Below, piece by piece: positions 24,291-36,222 of a stretch of DNA of 64,000 nt (positions are counted from its first letter, which is position 1; each line of letters starts with the position of its first letter). Source of the stretch: Camellia lanceoleosa. Its lineage: Eukaryota; Streptophyta; Magnoliopsida; Ericales; Theaceae. Made by a program: the position numbers and the translations under genes. The notes under the pieces are model-generated. The model saw only the letters and a list, made by a program, of their open reading frames with translations. It ran no database searches and was not told the DNA's origin. The stretch lies in NCBI GenBank assembly GCA_025200525.1, contig CM045758.1, positions 57,631,649 to 57,695,648 on the forward strand. The letters are read 5' to 3'.

Positions 24291-26570
24291 CTAAGCTTGG
24301 TGCGGCAATGACCCCGTTGTCAAATAGATCCTGTACTTCATGGCGAAGACGGAATCAGTTGTCGGTAGTATGGCCAGTTTGCTGATGGAAGGCACAGTAT
24401 TGGATGGCGTCATACGTAGCCGGAAGAGGATTCGGGAGAAGCCGAGGCTCAAGGGGTTTGAGATGGCCTTGTCCAACAAGGATTTGGAAAGCTTTGGACA
24501 AAGGCATGTGGAGGGTATGGAAGACCCTTTAACCTCGGGGTTGGTACTTCTGGGTTTGTGGATTTTTGCTGGACGTACCAGTAAAGGGATTGACAGGTGC
24601 TGGCCTGGTTTGCTGATCTCTTCCGAGTACAGGAATATAGCTGAAAGGAACGTTTCTGATACAACGACCCTTCTCCCGGTTTGCCCCTTCATTCAAACTG
24701 CCCCTAACTTGAGTGGCGAAAATGTCGTCCACAGTTTTTGCAACAACTGCGAGCACTTTCTCTGTGTTCAGTCCCTCGGCTTTCAAAGCCTCAACAGTGA
24801 ACAGAAGATGTTCATGGAGATCCATGTCCGCCCCTATCTTGTTCTTTCCACTTGCCTCCACTTTGCCAAGGGATTGGCATTCCTCAAATGTAGCCCGTTC
24901 CAAGATTGGGGAGCCTTTTGACATGAACTCCCTGGTATGTGATGTGGTTGATGACGGAGCCAATGTCCCGGAGGCCAAATCTGTCACAGTTCTCTGAAGA
25001 TCTTCGATCATTCTCTTCAGCTCAGAAGTAGTGGGCTCACGGGTTTGAGATGATTGGGGTCCAGGTGCATCCATCATGCATAAGTCCATGCTTTCTGGAA
25101 TGAACACCTCAGGCTTGGGTAGATGGGTTGGGGTGATGTATATGTTGGGGTCGTAGGTAGACGGCAGTATATGGATGAGGTTGAGATGTAGAGGTGACGG
25201 GTCAGTACTAACCTGAGGTTCTTTTGGTGGAGCTAGGGTCTCTTCGTCAATAAGATCCTGAATCTTATGACGGAGGCGGATGCAGTTCAGATTATCATGA
25301 CCGTCTTTGTTGATGGTAAACCTGATTTAAATTGGGTCATATCTTGGTGGAAGAGGGTTTGGAAGGGGTTGGGGTTCTAGAAGTTCTAGATGCCCTTCTT
25401 CTCGCAACTTTTTCAAAGCTTGAGAGAGACTCATGTAAAGAGGATGGAATTTTCGGGCTTGGGGCCGAGTTGAAGTGGTTGGTTTTTGGCCATTGAGAGA
25501 AGTGGTGATAGTGTCTACTTCTAAGCATTTCATAGTTGTGCTACCCTCAGTAGTAGCATTGGAACTGCGAGCAACATTCCTCTTCAAAGGCTCATTATCT
25601 TCTGTGAAGATCCCTTGTCTAATGGCATCCTCGATTTGAACCCCCATTTCATGAAGGGCTAGAAAGGTAAACAGAGGTAGAACGACCATCTTTTGCAGCA
25701 ACTTGCCATGCAGATTCCGAACAATTATCCTGATCTGATCTTTTTCGGAAGGTTTTGTAGTCATCATTGAGGCCTTTGCTCTCCATCTCGCCACGAACTC
25801 TGAGAGACCCTCCTTTGGCTCTTGGCGGGTGAGTTCGAGATCACGAGTTGTGACCTCGTTCTGTGTGTTATAGGAGTATTGAGCAATAAAGGCCTCAGCC
25901 AGCTCTTCCCAATTCTGTTTCACAGAGTTCTCCAATTTCGCATACCAGATTGCAGCTATCCCAGACAGGGTTCGGCCGAACAGTGACAATTTCTGGGCTG
26001 TGGTCAGACCCATTGGCCTCAAGATATCAGAAAACAGTTGAAGGTGCACCATTGGGTCTTCAGAGCCATCGAATCGATCGATATGCGGCATTTTAAACCG
26101 TTCCGGCAAGGTCACCACTGAGTCGATATAATCATCCTCTATATCAGGAATAAAGTGGGCCCCTTGAGACTTTTTGAACAATTTCTCAAGCTTGCTCACT
26201 TTCAATGCTGTGGGGTCCGTCTCGAACTCAAAGGGGGAGTCTGGTAAGTTGGTGGGTGTTTTAGATAGCTGGGGTAGAACCGGGGACGGAGCTGGCCCGC
26301 TTGGAATGTCCGTATCATCCTGTACGTGGGTTGCCTCCCCGAGTATAGGAACTCTTGGTGGGGGAGGAGCCTGGTGTGAAGTAGATACCCCAGTTTGTTG
26401 CTTTAACCTGGCGATTGTCTCTGCTTGTTGGGCTATGACCACAGTTTGTTGCGTGGTGAATTCCGCTTGATGGACAGCATCTTGCTGCATGGCTTTCATA
26501 CTATCCTGGAGTTAGCGCACCATCTCTTCCAGACCCGACATATTGTCCTGATCTAATTGAGTAACTGGTA
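24291..26570 (-). pseudogene. Gypsy gag pseudogene with duplicated C-terminal zinc module
   Basis: The frame 26499-25327 (390 codons) holds a retrotransposon gag domain: MPHIDRFDGSEDPMVHLQLF, LFGRTLSGIAAIWYAKLE, WEELAEAFIAQYSYN, EFVARWRAKA and MGVQIEDAIRQG. A stop upstream (CGC TAA CTC, near 26514) shows it once began further right. After the frame stops, a module FHPLYMSLSQALKKL ... PLPNPLPPRYDPI and RLRHKIQDLIDEETLAPP is followed by 25107-24529 in frame. Then a second copy of the module appears: FHTLHMPLSKAFQIL ... YCAFHQQTGHTTDN then RLRHEVQDLFDNGVIAAP (about 24530-24300). The second has C, H, H of a C-x2-H-x4-H-x4-C motif, with the last Cys codon now a stop. Gag would form the particle; this copy cannot. 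Confidence 0.88.
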
Positions 26571-27447
26571 TATCTGTGTCTGCAATAGGCTCAGAAATCT
26601 CAACCTGGCTGTTCAAAGACCACTGAGCTGGTAGCTGCTGTACTAGTGGTCTGTGCCTGACCGACCTTTTCACCCTACCTCTGGTAAAGGAACACTAATT
26701 GCCTTTGAACTGAATCTCTGACCCGACAAAGTCTATCAACACAAGTTCGGTGTACCCGGGGGATATTAGAGCCATCTGAAGCTATGGTTCCCAGACTACC
26801 TAGCAAAAGAGAAAACATGTAGCATCTCAACTCGATTTCACGATAACCCATATGAGCAGAGCTGAATGATCAGGCCTCCTGCAATTCTACCCAAAATTTC
26901 GCCCAGAATCGATACCCTCGTGTGAATCAATCCCAAAATCTTGAATTGGTGCGCGTGGGCCAAAGTACAAAATCTTCGGTGCCCGCAGTTCGATGCCCAA
27001 ACTCATAAACTGATACATGTATTTCCCTGTAGAGATGCACTCTAAAAGCACATAGCAGATAAGTGAGAGCCAAAACACCCCTATGTTAGGGTAGGGTTTC
27101 CCTGTCCTATTTCGTCAGGAGCTAGGGTTTCATTACGCACACAGCGGTTTCAAACAACCTGTATCGGGTAAGCAACCTGTCCTAGTTTGGAATGGTCACT
27201 ATGGATTCCGAGTATGCACTAGGTCGAATGGTCAAAAGGATGCCCCGGTAAACCGGGGTTTGTGTTCCATCTTGGCGAGGCAGTAGAGTGAACCAGAAGC
27301 CTTATGGCACACAGCCTCTGGCAAACCGCTCAGGAATAGCAGATGGCAAACATGGTGTCCTAGGCGCACCAATGCAAATGCAAATGCAAAGAAACACACA
27401 AGTGTAGTCAAAACCAGATATCATGAGTTCGAGTCAAGCTCTCTAAA
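26571..27447 (-). other. Gypsy leader between PBS and gag
   Basis: About 0.9 kb of noncoding sequence between the primer site and gag. A minus frame beginning near 26790 (IASDGSNIPRVHRTC) may be the old gag N-terminus, shifted in frame. Nothing else is recognised. Confidence 0.45.
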
Positions 27448-27465
27448 TCCCCAGCGGAGTCGCCA
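27448..27465 (-). promoter_or_regulatory. Gypsy primer binding site
   Basis: On the minus strand GTTTC then TGGCGACTCCGCTGGGGA follows the 5' LTR. It opens with TGG, the complement of a tRNA 3' CCA, and is 18 nt long as expected. The matching tRNA was not determined; tRNA-Arg is the primer I recall for Ogre-type elements. Confidence 0.75.
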
Positions 27466-27470
27466 GAAAC

Positions 27471-30400
27471 TATAGACGTCCCCGAACGCCCCGAGAGGGA
27501 ATGAGTCCCCCGTTCCGTTCGTTTTGGGCTCACTACAGTTCAGGACTCTAATTTTCACGGTTCGTAATCTAAACCAAAGAGTCCAAATCCGACAAATCGT
27601 TTTGAGAAAACAATTTTTAGAAAAGAAGTGCCAAACATGGACTGCTTTGCCAGATACAGAGTCGCCACCTAAATATTTTATTTTGGGGGAAATTTAGGAA
27701 ACCCTGACTCGTTTGCCTAAGGCCACGTGTCTGTCATTACCAAGTTGCCTCGGCTCGGGAACTTGGGTACGATTGGGGAAGGTCACTTCGTGAGCACCCC
27801 CGCTCGCCCGATCAAAGATCGGCCTCTACTAACCATGATATCTAGTTTTGAAAACATTATGCGTTCTTATTCCGGTTATTAGCCTAGATTTATTACTTGA
27901 TGCGCATAGCATACAAGTATAGACCAGGTCGCCTGAATTGGAACAAAACATTTCATGTTTTTTTTTTGAAAGATGGTTTGCTACTCGCAAGTAGGCTTAA
28001 AATGCAGATTTTTCCACCCTCAGGTGGGGTTAGAAAAGATGGTTTTGCCACTATCTAGTGGGCTTAAAACTCACGGTCAATGCATTGTTCCAATCCAAAT
28101 AACCCAACCTTCACCCACAGGCATTCAGGCAGTTATATCACATAAGCAAATAGTCTCATAGTAAGCATGTTATCATGGCAGTCACTCACACGCATGCAAG
28201 GATGCTAAAGCGTAAAAACTCACCGAGTACTCCAAGCCAAAACAGAAGCTAATTAGAAATCCATGCATGACCCTAATTATACAGAAATGCAATGAGCCCG
28301 GTGCATGCAAAACAAGTATTCATTGAAATAACTCACAGCTAACAAGTATTCAACTTGGAATTGAAATACAATGCAGTGAGCTATGATGCACCGAGCCCGG
28401 TGCATGCAAAACAGATGAATGGATGCAAACATGCTGTCATACTGTATGCTAATTGAAACATGCCCTATTCTAACCATCATAAGCTGGTAAATAAAAGGGA
28501 GAAAGACGTGGGATTAGAAAACATACATTACACGCATGCACACTTATTACAGTTGTGCCCTCACTCGGAGGGTCCAAATAAATAATATACAGTCCGAATA
28601 CAGTACAAAACCCTAATTAATCAACAAATTATCCTAGGAAAGCTGTAAACTAGCATGCAAGCTAGGGACTGCCTCGACTCTGCTCCGGATGATGGATGAT
28701 GCATGTTTGAGTTGCTTGGCGCGGAAATCCATTGCGACGCCTCGATTAGCCTCTGTTTACAGTTTATGCTCAGAATATTGTGCAAAGCTTTGAAAGGCTG
28801 TTGATTCTTGATTTGCTGCAACAGAGAGCAAGAAAGGGGCATGGCAATGTATTTTCACATATGTATGCTTACCTCGATCCTCGTGCCACCAATCACGCAT
28901 CTCGATGCATGATGGCCGAGGAGTCGATTTGTATGACTCAATATGGAATGAATGCACATGAAAACATAACAAGGCCTAGACTCCATCATGGATAATCTGG
29001 AGTGTCGGTGACAGGGAATTGAGACACGTTCCGTCACTCAAAGTACGAAACGTCCCTCGTTTCCCGTGCTCGGGCTAACTCCTATCCCAAACACAATGCA
29101 ATATGCATGACATGCATGAATGCAACTAATACACAACCTAGCATACACAATGCTATGGAATGGCATACACAATGCTCGATGTAACATGATATGCACGATG
29201 CTCTAACATGTGACCTAGCATACGCAATGCTGTGAAATGAAATGGCATACGCAATGCATAATGGACTTACACCAACATAAGTGGACCTCAATCGCACTCA
29301 CATCAGTGGCCATAAGATGAAAATGAGACACTCGAGATGCGTGCACACATGCATGCAAACCGATGACCGATCCTAAGGCACGAATGCCACTCTACCAAAG
29401 CATGGCAAGGCATGGAATATGGCATACAAACATGCGAATTTCAGCACTAAAATATGATGCTAAACAGCCTCGAATCATGGCAATATGGCACTCGATGCAT
29501 GAGATGAACCCCGAAACTCAAAACTAGTCATACGCAATGACCTATAGCTATACAAAGCATGCACTATTTGATCATGAAGGAAGAAGACAGAGTCAAGGCA
29601 GTCCCAAAACATGAACTTTCTTAGTTCCAAGCAAGGCCAAAAGGTGCTAGCAAGATGGGCTAAAGTAGCATGCAATTTTGACTAGTAAACAAGGGTTACA
29701 TGGCATGTATATGAAGCAAGTGAGAAATCATCAAACCAGCAAAAATCAGTGAATAAAACTTGTCAAAATATGCCCAAATAACCATGGAAATGCAGCCAAC
29801 ACATGCACGAATGAGGGGTTCCTTTAGAGGGCATACAAAGGGATTATTAGGCACATACAAGATAGACATGAAGCATGACCAAAAAAACTCTGGAAATAAA
29901 ATATGGTAGTCCCAAAACTCACCAAATTGACCCTGGAAAGTGACTTTAAAACATGTAAAGAGGGGTCCCTTTGAAAGGCCAAAATGGCCATCAAACAAGT
30001 CAAGGTAAGAGGGGGTCACCCCCTTCTGATTTGGAGGCTCAAAACAGCATCAAAGACACTGGAAATCCACTAGATTCCAGTGGCTAGAAGGCCAAACAAA
30101 GCATGCCATTGGAGCTTAGGTGTAAGGCTCAAAACAAGGGACAATCAAGCATTCAAGGAAGCATGTGACCTCAAATAAGAAAATTCCCTTAATAAAACAT
30201 GAAGATGATGTCAAAACAAGCCTTTTTGTAGTTTATAACAAGTCCCAAAAATGAACACAAATAGGGCTAATCTATCATGCAAAAATGGCCCTAAAAGAGA
30301 GAATAGAGACAAGGGACAACATCTGGCCCCAAATGGCAAAGATCCCTTCAACAAAGTTGAAGAGGGGCTCAAAACAAGACACTTTACAGTTTACATCAAG

Positions 30401-32117
30401 TCTCATAGATGAACATAAGTGAGGCTAAATCATCATGCAAAAAAAAAAAAATCTTAAAAGAGGGATAAAGAGGCAAGTGGTAGCAGCTGACCTCAATCAG
30501 AGGAGAGCCCTTCAACAAAGTTGAAGAAAGGCTCAAACAAATACATTTCACAGTTTATGACCAAGTCCAAAACAGCTCACAAATAAGCCTAAAATATCAT
30601 GCAAAAATAGGCCTAAAAGAGAGTTTAAACACAAAGGGTGAGGAGGAGACCTCAAATAGAGTAAGACCCTTAATCAAACATGGAGATGAGCTCAAAATAT
30701 AACTATTTACAGTTTGGGTCGGAGCCCAAAAATGCTTGCAACAAAGGCTAAAATAGCATGCAAAATAAGGCAAGAAAGAGGGAAAATGGGACTCACACTT
30801 GTAGAACCAAGCTTCAACAGCTTTTGGACCAGATTTGGGAGCTCTTAACCTCTGGAAAACAGCCTCAAGTTGCTGAAATGGATTTTGGAGGTGTGGTGCT
30901 ATGAGTTGTAGTGTAAAGGGGGCAAGAACCTTAGGGTTTGAAGGGCTTGGAAGAGAGGGAGAGGGAGAGTTGTATGCAAGGCTTAAAACCAATTTTGTAA
31001 CCCTCTAAAATGGAGCTGGGGGGGCTGGTTTTATAGAGGGAGGAGTGAAGGAAATGGGGGAAAAATGAAATTCAAATTTCCCCCCCAAAAGACCCCCCAT
31101 CGGATACAGGATCTGGGGAGAAAAAGAGGGCATATCTATAAGGAACCAGGTGAGGGGGTCATGGCCGGCCAGGTTCAAAGGGTTCAGGTGGCCGGCCGGA
31201 CGGCCACCTCCCCTGGCCGGCCGGCCAGGGTCAAAAGGGTCAATGAGAATTAGTGGCCGGCCACCCCAGAAAAGTGGCCTCCCATGTGTGCATAACACAG
31301 CTATGTGGAGAAAAATCAGGAAATGTAACCCAGGAGAGAGAAAAACTAACTTTCTAGAGGGGTTCAAAAGGGTCAGGAACAATTGTTTGCCGGCCATGTC
31401 ATATTGGTGGCCTCCCAGGTGTGTACAACACAAATATGTAGTTGAGGGCCAAAGAAAGTAGCCCGGGAATGGTCAACACCAGCTTTCTAGCGAGGAAAAC
31501 GGGCGACGAAGAGCGATGAAGGAATAAAGCTGGTCTACAGCACAATTGCTAGCCTTCCACCCTTCTACGACCTTCATAACAATGAAAATAAGGTCCCTGT
31601 CGAAAATGGACCCAAACCGATGCAAATCGAAAGTTCGGGGGCCGAAACACGCAGCTTGGGGCCTCGAAAACTGACTGTTAAGCACCGGAGGTGGCGTTCG
31701 ACCACGAAGTTGGTCTCTCGGACCATAGTTTCCCTCAAAAGGGAGGAAATAAGGTGTATGCCAAAAACCGGAGCAAACGGAGGTGATTAACTAGTCCCGA
31801 ACCGAGGCACACGGCTGACTGCTCCAAAAAATCGGAAACCGGGCTCCAAATGGGAAAAATGGCCTACGACCACGAAACGTAGCCTACGGCTACTGAGAGA
31901 TGATCTACGAGACCTCTCCCTTTCTTCGGGAAGAGAAAACTGAGAAAACGGGACCTGGTTCGCAAACCGAGGCAAGGCACAAAAGAGTCTGGAAGTTCGG
32001 AGGCAAGGCTCGCAGTCGAGACTCCGCAACCTCAGAACGAGCACAATATGCAACATCACTAAGCGCTCAATCGGTGACGTCTGAATCTTAAGGTCGGTCA
32101 AAAATGGGGTTTCTACA
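27471..32117 (-). repeat. Gypsy 5' LTR (4647 bp)
   Basis: Copy of the 13226-17892 LTR. The inner edge reads TATAGACGTCCCC instead of TGTAGACG, a G to A change in the terminal dinucleotide. The outer edge reads GGGGTTTCTACA. A stretch near 28285-28345 differs from the 3' LTR and repeats GAGCCCGGTGCATGC. An A-run at 30440-30450 is longer than in the 3' copy. LTR divergence could date the insertion. Confidence 0.93.
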
Positions 32118-33463
32118 GCCATCAGACATGTAACATTTTCCTACATACATCCCATTCTTAGTAAGTACAAATTTATCACTCTCAAATACTAGCCCAAACC
32201 CATTTTTACTCAACAAAGATCCAAAAACAAGATGCTTGCGAATGTCCGGTACATGCAGTACATTGTTGAGAATGAGTTCCTTTCCAGATGTCATCTTGAG
32301 TACAATCTTTTCTTGTCCTTCAACTTTGGAAGTTGAGGAGTTGCCCATAAAAAGTTGTTCACCATTGTCTACTGTAGAATAAGATGTGAACATCTTTTTG
32401 TCGGCACAAATATGGCGAGTAGCACCAGTATCCACCCACCATTCTTTAGGATTTCCGACAAGATTTGCCACGGAAACAACTGCAGAAAGATTGATATCAT
32501 CTATACCATTGAAAATATTGTCCACTTCGGTCATATGGGCTTGAGCAGGCTTCTTGTTTGTTCTTCTTTTGCTTTTGCCTTCGCTATGACAATCTTTCAT
32601 CCGATGTCCCTCTTTGTCACAGATGTAACATTTGCCATTATACTTGTACTTTTTATTTTCCCCCCCTTTAGAGCCTTGTGATGAACTTTCTCCAAAAGAC
32701 TTTCGTTTCTTGGTTTTTGAAGCATGTTCCACCACATTTGCCTTAGACTCCATAGGAAGCTTACCAGCCCGCTTGTCAGAATTGCGGTTGTCCTCCTCAA
32801 TCCTCAAATGCACAATTAATTCTTTCATAGAAATTTTTTTGCGCTTGTGTTTGAGGTAGTTCTTGAATTCCTTCCAACCTTTTGGTAATTTTTCAATTAA
32901 GGCTGCAACTTGGAAAGATTCACTAAGAGACATACTTTCTGCGTGAATGTCATGCAGAATGAGTTGGAAATCTTGAACTTAGCTAATCACAGTTTTTGAA
33001 TCAACCATTACAAAATCCAAGAATCTGCCAACCACAAATTTCTTTGAGTCGGCATCTTTCGTTTTGTATTTTTTCTCCAAAGACTCCCAAAGTTCCTTTA
33101 CTGTCTTGATAGGACTGTAGATGTTGTATAATGTGTTGTCCAGTCTATTCAAGATGTAGTTTCGACAAAGGAAATCGGCATGTTTCTAGGCATCAACCGT
33201 AGTAACCATTTACCGGTCGGTCTCATCCTCTTTTAAGATATGAGTATCTTCACGGAGGAAACGAGCCAGGTTTAGAGTTATAAGATAGAACAACATTTTC
33301 TGTTGCCACTTTTAAAATCTGTTCCTACGAACTTCTCTGGCTTTTCACCGTGATTTACCGGTACTGTTACAATAGGAGAGGGGGTTGGCGTCATTGCAGT
33401 CACCACAGTAGTACTTGTTTGGGCATTAGTTTCAGTAGCCATCAATTCTAATTTATAAAACAA
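32118..33463 (-). pseudogene. Copia gag and protease (broken)
   Basis: The start at 33463 gives MATETNAQTSTTVV and then VNHGEKPEKFVGTDFK, the usual copia gag N-terminus. A frameshift after that (near 33300) and at least three stops (CGG TAA ATG near 33210, TAG near 33190, TAA near 32980) break the middle. The frame resumes as LSESFQVAALIEKLPKGWKE, then a CCHC zinc knuckle CYICDKEGHRMKDC, then the protease site WWVDTGATRHIC (DTGA) and the block LNNVLHVPDIRKHLV. It ends with KCYMSD at the gypsy insertion. The start is the first ATG and is supported by family N-termini. Confidence 0.9.
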
Positions 33464-34240
33464 AATTATAATTAGAATTTACACTACACAGAAAATTAAA
33501 CCAAATTCACAGAATTATAATTCTGTAAAAAATAAAAGAAACACGAATGTAACTTTTATTTTTCAATTAATTTGGAAATAAAATAAAATTTTATTCAACC
33601 AAATTAATTCCACTCAGGAAATTAAATTCTGTAAAATAAAAGAAATAAGAATATAACTTTTATTTTTCAATTAATTTGGAAATAAAATAAAATTTTATTC
33701 AACCAAATTAATTCAACACAAGAAATTAAATTCTGTAAAATAAAAGAAATAAGAAAATAACTTTTATTTTTCAATTAATTTGGAAATAAAATAAAATTTT
33801 ATTCAACTAAATTAATTCCACACAGAAAATTAATTTCTGTAACACTTCAATAATTAAAATACTAAAACAGAATTTTAAATAATGAAAACTCAGAAAATAA
33901 TTTCTAAAACCCAAAATTAATTTCTGGAAAAATTCCACAAAAATATATTCTGAATTGTTAATGACACCAGTATCGTACTACTAGTTGTCAAAGAAAATAG
34001 ACAGTATATTACTACTATCTGTCAAATAGCATATAATTACTATTTGTTTTTCCAACCAGAATATTATTTTGTAAATCCACATAAAATAATTTTCTTAAAA
34101 GAAGAAAGAGAAAATGAAACAAACGAAAAGTTCTGTAAATACAATAATTCGAATCTGTCTTAAGAATAATTCGATTCTACAAAATAAATACTATAAGTTT
34201 ATTTTATTTTGTTTGAATTTATTTTATTTACACAGAAGAT
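33464..34240 (-). repeat. Copia leader with 104-bp tandem repeats and an inverted LTR-edge copy
   Basis: Three tandem units of 104 bp are marked by CTTTTATTTTTCAATTAATT at 33553, 33657 and 33761; a partial fourth lies within the LTR at about 34252. From about 34135 to 34240 the sequence, read in reverse complement, matches the outer edge of the 3' LTR (TGTTGGAACAATCTTCTGTG and onward, 8929-8995). No TGGTATCAGAGC primer site is found next to the 5' LTR, which this rearrangement may explain. Confidence 0.8.
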
Positions 34241-35248
34241 TGTTCCAACAATCTTATTTTTCAATTAATTTGGAAATAATAAATTGAAATAAAACCAAAC
34301 AAATAAATAAATAATGTACCGAATTTATTTATTGAACCGAATTAGAAGAAAATTCAAAGACCAAGTCGAGTGTGTGACAATCTGTCCTTAAGACAGATTT
34401 GCCCCGCTACGGTGCTTATGGTTGAGTGGCGTCTATCTCCCAAGATACAATGATCTTAACCAATTTGTAGTAGCACTCCAAAACAAATTGTTCAGTGAAC
34501 CAAACCTGTGCTCTAACTCTCTGAATATTTATTCTAAAACTAATATGGAGAATAATGCACCAAAGATGATAATTGGACAGCAAAAAAGGAATTATGCAGA
34601 CTAATTTTCCATGATCCTAGACTGCTGGAATTATGGCTGTATTTATAGGCAAAAGTCTCTGCCCCGAATAGGTTCCAAAAGAAGTGAAAAGGGTACAATA
34701 AATTTGAACCGTTGCTTCAACTCTTTTTCAAAAAAGTTTGAAAAAAGGTACCGTTGGTAAGAACAAATTTTCAACCAATTTGAAAAGTGATCCGATGGAG
34801 AACAGTTAAAGTAACTGTTGGACCTTTATTATTTAAACCATTTGAAATATATATATATATATTAAATTATTTGAATATATATATATATATTAAACTATTA
34901 GAATAGTTTAATAAATAAATGAAGAGGTACAAATTTTAGGAAACCACTTAGGAACCTAAAATTTGAATTTATAATTAAATTAAATTTCATAATTATAAAT
35001 TTTAGGAAACCACTCAGGAATCCAAAATTTGAATTTAGAATTAAATTAAATTTCCACAAAAAATGTTAGACCCGAAAACGACGTCAACTTCTCATTTACT
35101 TATAAATGGTTTTGACGTTCCGTCTTCACCGTGTGACTTGCCACGCAGTAAGGAACACTTCACCTCTTTGGAACCACCCCAAAAGACGTTTGGGACCCAC
35201 TCAAATTTGGGTTAAAAAATATACCTATATTAAACCATTTTTCCAACA
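34241..35248 (-). repeat. Copia 5' LTR
   Basis: The 1008-bp LTR runs from TGTTCCAACAATC to TTTTCCAACA. It matches 8929-9954, apart from an altered inner 100 bp and an AT run (34848-34890) that is longer than in the other copy. Confidence 0.88.
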
Positions 35249-35253
35249 ACTAA

Positions 35254-35782
35254 ATACATCGTCATTTCGTTTATACATGTCATTATGGGTAAAGTATTTT
35301 AGTAAGTGTTTGGCATGCACTAAAAAAATGTACTTTTTTAGCATATATATATTTATTTAGGTCACATCAATTAACATCTCCTATCTACTTTTTTATCCAC
35401 TTTTTCTACTTTTTTACACATTTTTTTTTATATAAAAAGTAAAAAAATACACTTACTTAGAACATTCCAAACTACCTTTAGTGTGTGAATTTTTGGCCAA
35501 ATAAAATTTATATTTAAATTTATGAACCAAGTACCTCAACTTTTATTTGTTTGTCAAACTATACATAGCACGGTGTAACACTAGTAAGATAAAAAGACAA
35601 TATATATGCTAAATAAGTATGTTCGCAAACAATCTCGTAATAGAGAGAAAAATGATTTTAAATTTTAAAAAAAAATTTAACCAAACAAAATTTTGAATTT
35701 TTTTCTCAATATATCTCTTAAGAGACAAATCAAACAAGGTTTTAAATTTTTAGATTTGGTTCGACGAGATTAAGCAAAAAAT
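35254..35782. other. AT-rich spacer, no gene seen
   Basis: AT-rich sequence with poly-T runs; no recognisable coding or structural feature. Confidence 0.5.
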
Positions 35783-35785
35783 TAA

Positions 35786-36219
35786 GACTGTGTTTGGTGT
35801 AAAGTTCTAATCATGACTCCACACCCATATTTAAGTATGGTGTTTGGTTATAACTTTCAAAAATTAATTTCACACTACTTGTGAAATCTCGTTTCAGGCG
35901 GAATTTGAATTTTGAAATTTGGCCTACCTGGTCGTCCTTCCAGACATTCGGCTAGTCGTCCGGAACAATAGAAAATTTTTTTTGGGCAATTGGCACCTGT
36001 TATTTTTATGAGCTTTAAATAGAATTTTGGGTTGTGTGTTTGGTTATGAGTTGTAAGTTTTTAAATCAAATATCATATGTCACATCAATTATTCCAAACT
36101 TTTTTCAAAACTCATAACCAAATAAAATTTTCATACTCAAATCATAATTTTAAAATTCACAAACTCAAAATATAACTTTATTCTCAAATCATAATTGTAA
36201 AACTCTACCAAACACAATC
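35786..36219. mobile_element. Tourist-like (PIF/Harbinger) MITE
   Basis: Ends are GACTGTGTTTGGT and, read inward from the right, GATTGTGTTTGGT, giving a 13-bp TIR with one mismatch. TAA flanks both sides (35783-35785 and 36220-36222), the Tourist/Harbinger target. The 434-bp element has no ORF. A GC-richer middle (35930-35970) looks unlike the rest. Confidence 0.8.
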
Positions 36220-36222
36220 TAA

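Larger units (their letters stand above)
13226..32117 (-). mobile_element. Ty3/gypsy LTR retrotransposon, gag-bearing, pol not seen (probable Tat/Ogre type)
   Basis: The 18,892-bp insert is flanked by the perfect 5-bp duplication GCCAT (13221-13225 and 32118-32122). Its LTRs are 13226-17892 and 27471-32117. In minus-strand orientation the LTR starts TGTAGACACCCC and ends GGGGACGTCTACA. A PBS-like site follows the 5' LTR and a purine tract precedes the 3' LTR. The 9.6-kb inside holds a decayed gag near the 5' LTR, then about 6.4 kb without protease, reverse transcriptase or integrase motifs, including a tandem array. Very long LTRs and tandem repeats in the 3' untranslated part are known traits of the Tat/Ogre lineage; this assignment is inference. 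It is younger than the copia element it splits. Confidence 0.93.
8929..35248 (-). mobile_element. Ty1/copia LTR retrotransposon, split by a younger gypsy element
   Basis: The element has LTRs at 8929-9954 and 34241-35248 and is flanked by the perfect 5-bp duplication ACTAA (8924-8928 and 35249-35253). The order on the minus strand is gag, protease, integrase, reverse transcriptase, RNase H, which is the copia order. Removing the 18,892-bp gypsy insert and one copy of its target duplication leaves a 7.4-kb element, normal for copia. The gypsy element entered the codon series for MSDGLFK at the protease-integrase border. Removing it restores the reading frame exactly. Coding parts carry few breaks, so the element was nearly intact when hit. 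The copia lineage was not assigned. Confidence 0.93.

Noticed and set aside
24340..24921. 193-codon plus-strand ORF
   Set aside because: Antisense shadow of the gag pseudogene, whose minus-strand translation has recognisable gag modules.
26174..26470. 98-codon plus-strand ORF
   Set aside because: Antisense to the gag frame, with no family features.
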